The notes below the pieces were generated by a model. The model did no database searches, was not told where the DNA came from, and saw only the letters and a program-made list of their open reading frames with translations. Of a DNA stretch of 64,000 bases, positions 10,201 to 20,990 are shown piece by piece. The translations under genes were made by a program, and so were the position numbers. Origin of the DNA: Telopea speciosissima (Eukaryota; Streptophyta; Magnoliopsida; Proteales; Proteaceae). The stretch covers positions 24,716,698-24,780,697 of the forward strand of contig NC_057919.1 in assembly GCF_018873765.1 (NCBI RefSeq), read 5' to 3'. The stretch's first letter is position 1; each line of letters begins with the position of its first letter.

Positions 10201-13200
10201 GAAACATGAATGCTAGGTTCTAAACCTCTAGATACTCCTATGGATCCTAATTTAAAACTTGTTGCAGAGGATGGTGAGATTTTAGGTGATCCAGAAAAGT
10301 ATCGGAGGCTTGTTGGAAAATTGAACTATCTCACAGTGACTAGGTCTGATATAGCTTTTCCGGTTAGTGTGGTGAGTCAGTTTTTGTTTGCTCCTCGGAC
10401 ATCTCATTGGGAGGCTGTTATGCATATTTTACGCTATCTTGAAAAGGCTCCTGGACGTGGTCTTCTCTACAGTGATCATGGTCATGGGCGGATAGTAGGT
10501 TTTTCAGATGCTGACTGGGCAGGATCTCCGGTTGATAGACGATCTACTACAGGTTACTGTGTATTTGTTGGTGGAAATTTGGTGTCCTGGAAGAGTAAGA
10601 AACAGACAATTGTTGCCTGCTCCAGTGCAGAGTCAGAATACAGGGCTATGGCACATGTTACCTGTGAGTTGATGTGGGTAAAGCAATTAATAACTGAACT
10701 TGGCTTTGTTGATGGTGCTCCAATGAAACTGTGGTGTGATAATCAAGCTGCTGTCCATATTGCTTCAAATTCGGTGTTTCATGAGAGGACGAAACACATT
10801 GAGGTTGATTGTCATTTCATTCGAGAAAAGCTACTGCAAGGTTTAATTTCTCCTTGCCATGTCTGTACAGGAGAACAACTCGTAGACGTGTTCACAAAGT
10901 CATTGGGAAGTGCAAGAGTGGATTATATTTGTAACAAGCTGGGCATGATTGACATCTATGCTCCAGCTTGAGGGGGAGTGTTATCGTGATCTCGGTATTA
11001 GCGTAGAGAGCTAATACCGAGAGCACAGTGAGGAGGGTATATTAGTCTATTAGTTATTAGGTTGTTTCTTTTATTTATTTTGGTGTTTACTGTTTTACCC
11101 TTTAAGTGATTACATAATGAAGGTTTAGAGGAGAGTAACACATATCGTGGAACTCTCCCAATTCTGCAAATTCTCTTCTCCTCTTCTTCTTCTTCTTCCT
11201 TTTTCTTCATTAGTTTACATTACACAATTTGACTGACGACAAATTCAGTTTTGATAAGATTCAGCATGTAATCTTGTTCATGAGAATCTTCGTTTTAATC
11301 CATTGTATGTGGTTTCATGTTTAATGATTCATCATGTTGATTGCGTGAATAAATTCTAACACTGGGTGCTTGTATCCTTCTCATCATTTGCTTCTTCTTA
11401 TTCTTCTAATGCAAATGAGTTAATTTTTCTTAGTCTTATTTTTAATAAAATATGGAAATATTTGGCTCCACCAATTATATATTTGAAAGAAACTTGAAGT
11501 CAAAGTTCATGTGATTGAGAACACCCAAATAAATAGTTTTGGAGTTTTACATAATTGGATTGCTTGAGACATCTGTGCATGATGAGATGAGGATGAGGGC
11601 TGTGACTGTATTCAGGACCTTAGTTGTCAATTTGAAGTTGGATTAAGGTCTTGCAATATCCTTGCATAACTCGTGGCTGGACAACTTATTTTCTGCAGTG
11701 TTCTCACGTTAATAGTGACTGTTCACTTTCGTTTGCTTTTTGTTGGGAGTGGGAGAGAGGGATAAGCTTGCAGCCCCGTGTTAGGGATAATCCCACATCA
11801 ACTAAGTCTGGGCCTTGGATGACATCATCTCTTAGTTGGGCCTCTCCACATAATAGCTGAAGCTTTTGGGTTGGATAACCCAACATGGGATTAAGGCCAC
11901 CACCAACAATACTGTGATAATACATCTGCCTGTGTGGTCCAGCTATGAGGGACCACACCTGTCACATGTATAGCCCACCCATGGGGGGCCACACATGAGG
12001 TGGAGTGTTAGGGAATAATCCCACATCGACAAAGTCTGGACATTGCATGACTTCATATACAAGTTGGGCTTCTCCACTTAATAGCTTGAGTTTTTGGGCT
12101 ATATAAGTTAACAACCAAAACTTCAAATATGCACAATTTCTTTTGGCCTCATCATTACTGTCTCAATGTCATCCAAGTCAATTCAATCTGCTGGTGGGCT
12201 GAGCTTGGTTGACTTTTGTGAGGGGCATGCTTGCAACTGTCGAGTCCATCACATGATCCATTTCTTTTGCAATTTACAGAATGTCCTCCAGTGCATGCAT
12301 ACCTAAACCCTGAAAGTAGGGAGTCTTTTGCTGCAATATCCATCTGGAAATCTGTTAACAATAGTTCATTTTGTTTCTTCATAGTTTGGTAAACCAGATA
12401 TGGGTATATAACCCAATTGATTCCCATGTTTGATCATCCATAGGATGCACAGAAACTTCTTCAGTCAGAAGAAAGAAAAATCAGGACAGAGATTTGAAAG
12501 TAGATGGAGGTTAGATAGTTATTGACTGTAGTAAAATCGATTTTTGAATTGGTAGGCTGTAGAAGCTGCCATTATAATGACAAACAAATGTAGTAGACAA
12601 AATTCTTGCATTCTGTGAAGAGTTCTGACACTATGACCCCTAAGAAGATCAAATTCTTATCCATCTTGGGTCTAAAAGCTAACACCTGGCAGAAGGAAAA
12701 GGGAATCCTACGTTGACCAAGCTGGTTAGCAGTCACTCAATGGACTTAAGTCATGCATTTTCCTTAAAAATATGGGTGAGTAGGTTATCTATTTGATGCA
12801 GGATCAAAGCATAGAAGTTCACTTGTTTGACATGCTTGGACTAGCTCATAAGATTTTCATGTTTGAGCTTAAACTATTATAGTTTGTTTATGATTATGTA
12901 ATATTTTTCTAATTTTTCATTTTTGTTTGGATGCTAGAACTGTTGAATAAGGCGAATCAAGAACTACTATGTTTTATTGTATTTATGATTATTGTTGCTA
13001 CATTAGAAATTGATCTTTCATATCCACTGACCCCTTTCTTGTTTCTTATAGGGCTTTATGGTTCTTCGTTGTAAAAAATGGCTCTAAACTAGTTGTTTTC
13101 TGTGACAGTGCTATGCAGGGGAAGCACAATTGGAGTCTGCTATGGAAGAAATGCTGATGACCTTCCCACCCCTGATAAAGTAGCCCAACTTGTTCAACTG

Positions 13201-16200
13201 CACAATATCAAATATTTAAGGATCTATGATTCCAATATTCAGGTTCTCAAGGCCTTTGCCAATACTGGAGTAGAGCTCATGATCGGAGTACCGAATTCCG
13301 ACTTACTGCCATTCTCCCAGTTTCAATCCAATGTGGATACGTGGTTAAAGAACAGCATCCTGCCTTACTACCCTGCCACAAAGATTACATACATAACCGT
13401 TGGAGCTGAAGTCACGGAAAGCTCTACCAATGTATCTTCCCTTGTTGTACCTGCCATGTACAATGTCCTTGCGGCTCTGAGAAAAGCTGGTCTGCATAGG
13501 AAGATCAAAGTTTCCAGCACTCATTCACTTGGGGTCTTATCTCGGTCATTCCCTCCATCAGCTGGGGCTTTTAATAGCAGCCATGCCTTCTTCTTGAAAC
13601 CTATGTTGGACTTTCTTGCAGAGAACCGGTCCCCATTCATGGTTAATACTTATCCTTACTATGCTTATCGGGACTCCCCAAATGTTTCTCTGGACTATGC
13701 TCTGTTTGAGTCTTCATCAGAAGTTATTGATCCAAACACTGGATTGATTTATACAAACATGTTAGATGCCCAGGTAGATGCTATCTATTTCTCACTGATG
13801 GCTTTAAATTTCAGAACAATAAAAGTAATGGTTACTGAGACAGGATGGCCTTCAAAAGGATCAGCCAAGGAGACAGCTGCGACTCCTGATAATGCCCAGA
13901 AATATAACAATAATCTTATTCGCCATGTTATCAATAATACAGGAACTCCAGCAAAGCCCGGAGAGGAGGTTGATATCTATATATTTTCATTGTTCAATGA
14001 GAATAGGAAACCCGGGTTGGAATCTGAGAGAAACTGGGGTTTGTTTTACCCTGACCAGACAAGCGTCTACAGCCTGGATTTAACTGGAAGAGGGGCTGTG
14101 GACATGACTACACATGCAAACATTACAAGTTCTAATGGTACTTGGTGCATTGCTTCATCTACTGCTTCAGAACTAGACTTGCAGAGTGCTTTAGATTGGG
14201 CTTGTGGTCCTGGGAATGTTGATTGTTCAGCTATCCAGCCTAGCCAGCCTTGTTATCAGCCTGATACATTACTCTCCCACGCATCATATGCCTTCAACAA
14301 TTATTACCAGCAAAATGGAGCTACCGATGTTGCTTGCAGCTTTGGAGGTACAGGGGTGAAAACTAATAAGAACCCAGGTAAGTTCGCTGCATCTCAAACT
14401 CTTCTCTTGTTACACATGTATCCGAATCTAGCTAATTAATGTGACGGCTTACAGGGAAAATGGTGGAATATTTATGAATTAAATGGGGGGCTTTCATTGA
14501 GATCTGTGATAGGTGTATTTCTCCAGACAGCTATTTTGGCATGGTTAATACTTGAGGATGCATAATTTTGTATGGAGAATCTTTTAGCCTCTGTCGGTGC
14601 ATGCAAGGAAGAGACCAATCACTTAGGTGCTAATTAAATAAACTTCAACCTAATAGCTTGGATAAATTTTTTTTAAACCTTTTGGTTCAACCATTTGTAT
14701 GATCTGTACTAACCAAGACAAGTCGATCTGTTTTATGATCTGTTGTTTTGTTGTTGTTGGATGAATATATGATCTGTTGTTAGCTTCTATTGTATCTACT
14801 ATTGTTTTATAACTGAAAAGGAAAATTGTTAATACTATTTTCAGGTATGGTTTTCCGGTTAAATATATTCTACAATATCCATTTAGTTATCAAACCAGGC
14901 ACTTAGTGAAGGTCATTCAATGTGATTTTGAACCTTTTTTCTTTTCGCCTAGTTCTACATTGGATTTCCTGTGATGCTGTTCACTGTTCTTACTCTTAAG
15001 AGGATTATGATATAGCAAATAAGTTCATTGGAAAGTAAGTAATCTGTGTCCCATGATTCCCTCTAATTATCTTCTAAAATGTTGAGTTTGTCACCACTTG
15101 ATTGTACATATTCGGTCTATGTCTACATTGATGCCAGTTGGAAAGGTTCTATGGTTGCCTCGTGTGTGCTCATCTTTTCAAACATTGCTGTAATTGTTTT
15201 TTGATAGAATAACATATCTGTAATTTATTGTACTTGTCTGTGTATAAAAGACTCTAGTTCAATTGCAATCCCTGCCGTGGAAGAACCAACTAACTCAATT
15301 TGTATGTCTGTGTGCAGGCTATGATACCTGCGTGTACATGACTTCCGGGTATGTAATGTGATAAACTCAACAATTGTGTTTCTGAGTCATGCAATTCTGC
15401 CTGTCTTATGTTGGAGTTGTATGGCAGAACATCGATTTAGCATATTATTATTGGACATTTCTATATTCATTTTGTGGCAAGTATAATTTGTGGCTTATGG
15501 AATTGATTAAATGGTACCATTGTTGTTGGTCTACTGAATTAGTGGACTGGTTTTATGGATGATCACTCGGATGAGTGACTTTGTAGTCCTAGGCTTGACT
15601 GCACCCATCATGATGCACTACGTGCTTTCGTGTGCATTGACTGGACCGTGATGGGTTTGAGGAGTGCACAAGTCAAAATTGCTCAGACTATGGGTAACAT
15701 GATGACTAGTGTCTTGATGGTTAGTGTACATAAGGTTTGTGAAGTCATTCCATAAAAAGGTCTCGTGTACATTGATTGTTGACCTTAGTGCTTGATGTTC
15801 CATTGCTACTGACTTGACAGTTCTGGAAGTGTACGTGTACCTACAGACCGTCAGTTTGAAACAATTTATCGTAAAAGGTTTTGCATGAAAATGTTTTTAT
15901 TTATTAGAATAAAATTATTATATATTTTCACTCGTTATTCTGATTTATTTTATGGAAAAGAACAATTTTGTATATTTAGTCCCTATTTCATGTTAAGGGG
16001 CATTTAGGTATTTGTCAAGGTAAGCCCAATAGGCATTTTGAATATGGACGTTAGGAGGATAGCATCTCATTTGGGGACATGGGGTTGGATTTTATGACTG
16101 GTCATATCCACTCTGGGGATATAAATATCTGAAGGTCATACAAGCAAGGGAATTGGAAGCTTGAAATACCAGGCTGTGGTATACCTATCCAGCTGGGTTA

Positions 16201-16577
16201 AGCACCTTGATTGCTTATGAGTTCCTTGGAAAGTCTGGTACCTTCATTTTGTTGTGATCATCTATAATTCTTTCAACAAGGTATCGGTTTCATTTATGTT
16301 TTTATTAAACAATCAATAAAAAGATATATCTGTTTTAGGACTTGTTATTTCAAGAGTTCGAATCAAATGGTTTGTTATATTGAGACTCTTCTAGGGCTCT
16401 ATCTTACATCTTATTCTTCTAATCGTAAATGTGGTGGGTATTGCCTTTTCATGCAGTAACACTAGTGCTGCAAGTAATGCGACAGTAGCATCTCCTTCGA
16501 CTTCATCTTCAGTCGGGCACAGAATTTCTGCATGGTTACCTGGTTGCGTGCTTATGATTATACTCTTGTTTCGATGA
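4223..16577 (+). CDS. Glucan endo-1,3-beta-glucosidase, GH17 with X8/CBM43 domain, GPI-type
   Basis: Exons by splice sites and phase: 4223-4292, 13109-14377, 15318-15348, 16457-16577 (1491 bp, 496 aa). Introns are GT-AG with phases 1, 1 and 2. Exon 1 encodes a signal peptide (MARIPGF then a leucine-rich core to about residue 23). The GH17 domain follows (about 27-355), starting IGVCYGRNADDLP. The likely proton donor is Glu124 in VGAEVTE and the nucleophile Glu267 in VTETGWPS. The X8/CBM43 domain begins near residue 368 (TWCIAS) with the expected cysteines and ends at YDTCVYMT. A Ser/Thr-rich linker and a hydrophobic tail ending LPGCVLMIILLFR suggest a GPI signal. Length and order fit plant beta-1,3-glucanases of the plasma membrane, wall or plasmodesmata that cut callose. 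The catalytic residues look intact. Exon 1 lies 8.8 kb upstream of exon 2 and is the least certain exon, although its phase and signal peptide fit. Confidence 0.9.
5816..6073 (+). repeat. 5' LTR of the intronic copia element
   Basis: 258 bp, beginning TGTTATCGTGATC and ending TTTACA. It includes an internal short palindrome (ATTAGC...GCTAAT). It aligns along its whole length with the copy at 10979, which lacks about 17 bp of CT-rich sequence. Confidence 0.92.
6074..6085 (+). other. Primer-binding site, initiator Met tRNA
   Basis: TGGTATCAGAGC abuts the 5' LTR end and is the usual plant copia primer-binding site complementary to the 3' end of tRNA-iMet. Confidence 0.88.
6513..7516 (+). pseudogene. 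copia Gag, broken
   Basis: Starts MGDELKS. The Gag region follows with KKLEGVTNFLQWKK and later EFNSVRSQILGG. A CCHC zinc knuckle (CHHCGRPGHIQRFC) lies near 7350-7385. It cannot be made as one protein: there is an in-frame TAG at 6699-6701, frame changes near 6895, 7010 and 7230, and a stop at 7514-7516. A Gly-rich repeat (GGT/GGTGGT) lies just before the zinc knuckle. Confidence 0.85.
7517..10971 (+). pseudogene. copia Pol (protease, integrase, RT, RNase H), broken
   Basis: Pieces in order: protease motif DSGASEHMTG (about 7615-7645), GAG-pre-integrase with the HCRLGHPS motif, integrase HSDVWGP with its FVDDYSR region, reverse transcriptase from 9585 with LDVKSAFLHGDL, and RNase H with SDADWAGSP, SSAESEYRA and TKHIEVDCHF to the TGA at 10969-10971. 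Defects: a stop near 7670, a deletion in the integrase core (SDNAKEYF runs almost directly into MKMAKSFWADA), a 338 bp insertion at 9246, a deletion plus frame change near 10140-10210, and YVND in place of the YVDD catalytic box (around 10030). The element could not transpose with its own proteins. Confidence 0.88.
9236..9593. mobile_element. 338 bp insertion in copia RT, flanked by 10 bp direct repeat
   Basis: The codons for W-V-Y in the RT occur twice: TGGGTGTATG at 9236-9245 and again at 9584-9593. Between them, 9246-9583 is unrelated to copia and interrupts the reading frame. It is packed with variants of CTCGGCGAGATCTCG and has weakly inverted ends (ACTCG...GAGTTT...CTCGGTTTTT). A 9-10 bp duplication suggests a Mutator-like non-autonomous DNA element, but the superfamily is not proven. 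Confidence 0.7.
10979..11219 (+). repeat. 3' LTR of the intronic copia element
   Basis: 241 bp copy of the LTR at 5816, preceded by the polypurine tract and followed by the TTACA target duplication at 11220-11224. Confidence 0.92.
11779..12113 (+). mobile_element. TRIM (terminal-repeat retrotransposon in miniature)
   Basis: Two short LTRs of about 107 bp, 11779-11885 and 12006-12113, begin TGTTAGGG(A)ATAATCCCACATC and end AACA. Only 120 bp lies between them. A degenerate primer site (TGGGATTAAGGCC) follows the first LTR, and a purine run (GAGGTGGAG) precedes the second. There is no coding capacity, as expected for a TRIM. A target duplication was not visible. Confidence 0.75.
15540..15850 (+). 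repeat. Probable copia LTR fragment in GH17 intron 3
   Basis: Text such as GTGACTTTGTAGTCCTAGGC and CATGATGCACTACGTGC resembles conserved internal LTR sequence of plant copia elements. Ends and target duplications were not found, and the assignment rests on remembered similarity. It lies inside intron 3 (15349-16456) of the GH17 gene. Confidence 0.35.
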
Positions 16578-16905
16578 TTCTTAGAGTTGTCTAAAGAGGC
16601 AGGTCTCAAAAACTTGCTGAGGTTTTGCAGATATTACACCGATCTTTAGTGGAAAAATGTATTTATTGCACAACAATCTTGTCTCTTGTACTTGTAGATG
16701 GCCTTTCCCCCAAAGTTTTGCAGTAAAAGGAACTAGTATGGCATGCATGATTTGTCAATTCTTGGGGGTATGGTAATTTTTTGTAGATTTGTTTGAGAAT
16801 GCACAGATAATTGAACCAAGAGTAGTGAAGGTGTATGTTCATTTGTTATTCATAATTAGTAGTTGATTTTGTTAATGACTTAGAAACACAGCTGGATAAC
16901 CGATC

Positions 16906-17230
16906 TGTTGGAAGTGTGTCCAACAAATTTGCTTTATATATATTCTAATTCATATTAATTTGCATGATATAATGGGCCTTGTTCGTCCTTAGGTTTTAAC
17001 TTAAAAACATTTACGATTAGGGATGATGTTGGACACTCCTGTCATATGGTCGTAACACTATGTGTTCCTAGGAATGAAAATTTCAAGATTTCATATATAC
17101 TGTGTGTGTACATTGAATTAGCTATATGAGAATTTCACATGTTTTATTGTCTGTCGTTAGTAGTGTATGCTTAGTACCTTGATTTGAGGGGTTTTGGTAT
17201 TGTGAATTTTGGTGTCCCAACGGTTGATGT
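16906..17230 (+). repeat. Truncated LTR related to the LTR at 196
   Basis: Starts TGTTGGAAGTGTGTCCAACA, like the start of the first LTR. It then aligns with it through ACTTAAAA, ACGA(C/T)TAGGG and TCATATG(A/G)TCGT at matching spacing. It appears to break off near 17230, where a MITE-like repeat begins. Confidence 0.55.
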
Positions 17231-17240
17231 CACCTTAACT

Positions 17241-17995
17241 TAAGGGTGTCAATTGGGCAACAGAACCAAAAACTGGAGCGAAATCAGCCTGCAAAAAATC
17301 AGATTCTACGTACTCACCCAATACCTTATTGCCTTATTGGGTCAGTACAGGATCTATCGACAAGTTATTGGTCTAGTTTTGGATCTGTAGATTAAGTTAT
17401 TGGTCTTCCAACGGCTCCAGAACTGATAGACCAACTAGGAACCGGTGGAACTAGAACAAATTCAAATCTTAACCCTATATATTATATAATTCTTTAGATT
17501 TAAGGTCATGAGAGTTAGTCAAGTCCTTTACTTTTTTAGTTTTCCAATTTTGATTGGTACCTCGTGTCTCCTATATTATTTTACGAACACTCGTCTGTTA
17601 ATTTAAAGGTTCATTTGAGAATGTTAACTTAAGAACATGCTTTAAAATAATCCTAATTTATGAGGGTGGTGTGTTCCTACTTATTAATTGAATATAATCG
17701 TGAGGTACTATGGACTAGTTCTATTATTTGAGGGAAAAAAAAGATGGTACGTTTGCATATCCCATGTGCTTGAAATTAGTGTTATTATAATATTATTAAG
17801 TATATGCAGCATGTGGTAGAGATATTTTTTTTAAAAATTTGGACCGCTTGGAATCAATTAGGAATCGGAACTGCCCACCCATTAGTTAATGGTCCTAGAT
17901 CTCAGGTTTGGAACCAAGTAGCTTTGTTGCTCCAGTTTCGGTCCTAAAACCTTAGGGCCGAAACCATCAAGAAACCGAACCGATTGACACTCTTA
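17241..17995. repeat. MITE-like element with TAAGGGTGTCAAT ends
   Basis: The left end TAAGGGTGTCAATTGG is matched by the inverted right end CCGATTGACACTCTTA. The interior is AT-rich with repeated CCGAACC/GGTTCGG-type words and no gene. Its ends resemble those of the better defined copies at 51583 and 56646. The flanking 8 bp agree only partly. Confidence 0.5.
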
Positions 17996-18455
17996 CTCAA
18001 ACTATATATTGGTGTATTGGATTCTTAGTGTTTGATATAATCGAAAGAGATTCCAAAATGGAATCCACTGTCCTAGGGGAAAATATCAAAGAGAGAGAAT
18101 TGTTTATATGATTAGACACAAATCTAGATTTGATAACATTTTTATAAATTATTTGCAATTTTTTTTAAATTAATATAATATCGAACAATATTTGGAAATG
18201 TTTTATTAATCCAATCATAATTAGAGAATCTTTAGACAAAGTAACTTAAGTAGATTGGATAGTAATTAAATACATACCATATAATATATTTTTGTGTGAC
18301 ATTGAAAAGTAGATGAACTAGTTCGTGAATAACTGCTACTGAAAAACTGAGAAGTATTTGTTACAATTATCTACATGTATATATTTGTGTAATTATTCCA
18401 TTGAGAATGAAAGATCTTAAACAAATTTTAAATATTTCATTCTATATAGAATCCC

Positions 18456-18485
18456 TTTTTTTTTTTTTTGGGGGGGGGGGGGGGT
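18456..18485. repeat. Poly-T/poly-G low-complexity tract
   Basis: A homopolymer T run is followed directly by a homopolymer G run. It may be slippage or an assembly weak point. Confidence 0.8.
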
Positions 18486-18930
18486 GAAATATAGAATCTC
18501 ATTGGATCCTACTTCGTCCTATGATTTTTGTTAGCCAGGGAATGTTGTCTTATTAATTGACAACCTTAATATGGTATGGTGATTGAAATCACACTATAAT
18601 AAGATAAGATCTCATAAACCTAATTGGTATAATTTCAGTGTGTAATTGAAATCACATTCAATTAGACAAGGAGAAGGTCTCTCTCTCTTTCTTTGATTGT
18701 GTGAGAAAAGATTTTGAGAAAAACCCATCTTTGAGAGCGTGTTGGAGTGGTCAATTGGCAACAAGAATGTAAGACAATTCGTTGGTGCACAAAAACTGGA
18801 GGAAGAGCTGAGGGTACAATTAGAGTTTGAATTTGTGAACTTGAAGGGAAAAAACTCTTCTATTGTGTTTAAGTTTATTGTGATTGAAATGTCTCGCATC
18901 GGGAATACTTAGATCATTTTCCTTACAATT

Positions 18931-18942
18931 TGGTATTAGAGC
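18931..18942 (+). other. Primer-binding-site-like sequence of an LTR remnant
   Basis: TGGTATTAGAGC lies just after a sequence ending CCTTACA, the arrangement seen at the 5' LTR/PBS junction of plant copia elements. The upstream LTR-like stretch has no clear start, and no coding region follows. Confidence 0.4.
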
Positions 18943-19077
18943 TTCGCCTTTCTGGTGCGAGGTTTTTTGAATTTATTGTTGCATTTTTTTATGATCCTTC
19001 TAGTGTTCATTAAAAAAAAATTGGGTTTACTGCAGTCAGCTAGCAAGCAGGTTGTGCCTGCGGCTAGTAGCAATTTG

Positions 19078-19198
19078 GATCCTCTACTGCCAAGCTGCCC
19101 GCCAGGACCCTACTGCCAAGACACAGCAAGGCGGTCATTCCCCATCTTGCTGTGTCTTGGCAGTAGGGTCCTGCCAGGCAGCTTGGCAGTAGAGGATC
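19078..19198. repeat. GC-rich 121 bp palindrome
   Basis: Arms of about 54 bp (19078-19131 and 19145-19198) are almost perfect inverted copies built from GATCCTCTACTGCCAAGC and CCTACTGCCAAGACACAGC, with a 12-15 bp loop. A direct repeat CGGCTAGTAGCA lies on both outer sides (near 19061 and 19206). It is markedly more GC-rich than its surroundings. Confidence 0.75.
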
Positions 19199-19689
19199 AG
19201 GGTCCGGCTAGTAGCAGGCCAAAAGGCAAGCCAACCTGCCCTCCAGGCAAGACCACCCGCACATTGTAGGCTGCCAAGGCCGCCACACAAGGTAGGCAGA
19301 TATGGCCGCCCCGCTCATGGTAGGCAACCAGCCCGCCCGCACACGGCCCTGTACTCTCCCACATGACCCCATTGCCCTACTGCTCTTCATGATGCCCATG
19401 ACTACAAGCCCTTGGCGGCTGCTGGCCTCGTCGACGGCTAATAAAAATTACCATTCGCAAGAGTTGCAAGTGGTGGTGGCTGGAAGAGGAAGGTGAAGAA
19501 GAGATCAGGATTTGAGAAACCCATAGGTGAAAAGTCACTTAGGTTTGTTGCTTTAAGCCATGGGTATTGTTTTAAAGGCCTATGGGCAGTGGGCTTTGGC
19601 CCATTGATCTTTAAACAGTTTTTTTTTTAAAACTTGATTGGATTTGTTCTTTAAATGGGCAGTGGGCTTTGACCCATTAATCTTTAATA

Positions 19690-20600
19690 AATGTGTATGG
19701 ATTTGTTCTTTAAAAATTTTCTGAAAATTTGAAGAGGCTGGAATTTTGATAGTTCAATTTGAAAAATAGCTCTAGCCACATGTGGGAATAATGAATAGAT
19801 CAAACAATGATTCCATCTACCACAAAATATCAAATCATGCACCTTATCAAAAAAAGGGTGTGGAATAATAGTATCAAGAACAACATTACCATTAAGAGAA
19901 GGGACCATGGTTTATAACCTCAGATCGGTTTCGGCCGAGGCTGATCCCAAATCTTAACCGATACGACATCGATTCAATGATACAGCCAAAGGGTAATGTA
20001 ACAAACACCGATTTTTGTTAAAATCAATATCGGATTGGTTTCGTCCTTGACCGATCCTGAGATCAATTCCGGGATTTTGAACCTTGGAAGGGATACATGA
20101 GTCCTTCCAAATAGAAACATGTCTCCCATCTACAACCTTCCAATACGCATCTTATGCAAAGTAGTTATCATTTTTCCCAATACTATTCCAAACCAAAATG
20201 AATCAGTCTTAAGCTGAAATTGTAGATTTAGAAGATGTTTGTTCTAAAATATAAACACCTGACTTGACTTGAGCCCACAGAGATTCAAGGAAGATCAATA
20301 ACCTCCAAATAATCTTTAAAAATTAATGATTGATTATGAATAGCACTAGTTCTAAAAAGCAAAACTACCAACCACTTTTGAGCGACAATAATAGAAGGCC
20401 AAGATAGAGAAATTAATTTTTCCCCTACTTGGTTACCAAACCAAAAAGAAGAATAAATTAAGTCAAGTTGCTGACAAATCTTAACAGGAAACAAAAAAAA
20501 AAAAACATAAGACATAAGATATGCAGGGATAGCATTAAGAACTGATTGAACAAGCACATACCTACCTGCTTGGGAAAGGAATGGAATCTTCCAACAAAAA
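19690..20600 (-). pseudogene. LINE (L1-type) remnant, C-terminal part of ORF2
   Basis: Read on the minus strand from 20600 it gives KIPFLSQAGRYVLVQSVLNA then IPAYLMSYVFFF, the post-RT segment of plant LINEs (SKAGR...IPTYxMSCF). Further down come DAYWKVVDGRHVSIWKDS and, after an inserted repeat, a segment ending HVARAIFQIELSKFQ. Stops and frame changes are frequent. A MITE-like element (19905-20087) is inserted in it. There are no 5' parts and no poly-A tail, so this is an old internal fragment. Confidence 0.6.
19905..20087. mobile_element. MITE with CCATGGTTTATAACC ends and AAGGGA duplication
   Basis: The 183 bp element begins CCATGGTTTATAACC and ends in the imperfect inverse (TTTTGAACCTTGG). 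AAGGGA occurs immediately before (19899-19904) and after it (20088-20093), consistent with a target duplication of 6-7 bp. The interior is rich in CCGATAC/GATCCTGA words. It splits the LINE remnant. A related copy is at 47512-47770. Confidence 0.65.
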
Positions 20601-20990
20601 ACTAAAACTCAGACTTTAGGCTTCTCAGTGGCTGTCTCTATAAATTGTTGTTTATTCTTCCTGTTGTTTTATTTTTATTAACTCTTCCTATCATTTATAT
20701 GAGTCTTCTATTCCTTCACTTTTTGTGCTCACTCATTCATGTTATTTTTCATCCCTAACTGGCTACCTCTCAATTGGGCATTTACACTTTTAATGTCAAA
20801 CACATGCTCCTTCTACCAGTGACTTCTTATCTAATGATTATTATTCAAATTCCTTTCATGGAATAAATAATTGATTTTGTTCTTCCTCTTTAAAATTGGA
20901 TCACTTGTAAATTTCAAATTCTACTTGAATTAAGTTGAATAGAATGAATAATTAGAATTGGACTACTTGTACATTTCAAATTCTATTTGT

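Larger units (their letters stand above)
5816..11219 (+). mobile_element. Ty1/copia retrotransposon, complete ends, coding region broken
   Basis: LTRs lie at 5816-6073 and 10979-11219, both TG...CA, and a perfect 5 bp target duplication TTACA flanks the element (5811-5815 and 11220-11224). A primer-binding site TGGTATCAGAGC, matching initiator Met tRNA, follows the 5' LTR, and a polypurine tract GAGGGGGAG precedes the 3' LTR. The two LTRs differ at only about seven positions plus a short CT-rich indel, so insertion was fairly recent. The internal order Gag, protease, integrase, RT, RNase H is Ty1/copia. The element sits in the sense direction in GH17 intron 1 and carries its own nested insertion at 9246-9583. 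Confidence 0.93.
4293..13108 (+). other. Giant intron 1 of the GH17 gene
   Basis: The 8816 bp intron starts GTTGGT and ends TGACAG. It contains a complete but defective copia element (5816-11219) and a TRIM (11779-12113). The parts outside them (4293-5810, 11225-11778, 12114-13108) show no gene. Removing both elements would leave about 3.1 kb. Confidence 0.75.

Noticed and set aside
13093-14439. A single-exon 448 aa beta-glucanase starting at 13093 and ending at 14439
   Set aside because: The first codons are intron sequence (a TTG start, no signal peptide) and the last 20 codons read through the GTAAGT donor at 14378. The family C-terminus (YDTCVYMT and the GPI tail) is found in later exons with matching phases.
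19302-19496. Short ORF next to the palindrome
   Set aside because: The GC-rich local composition explains the open frame; no homology or codon pattern.
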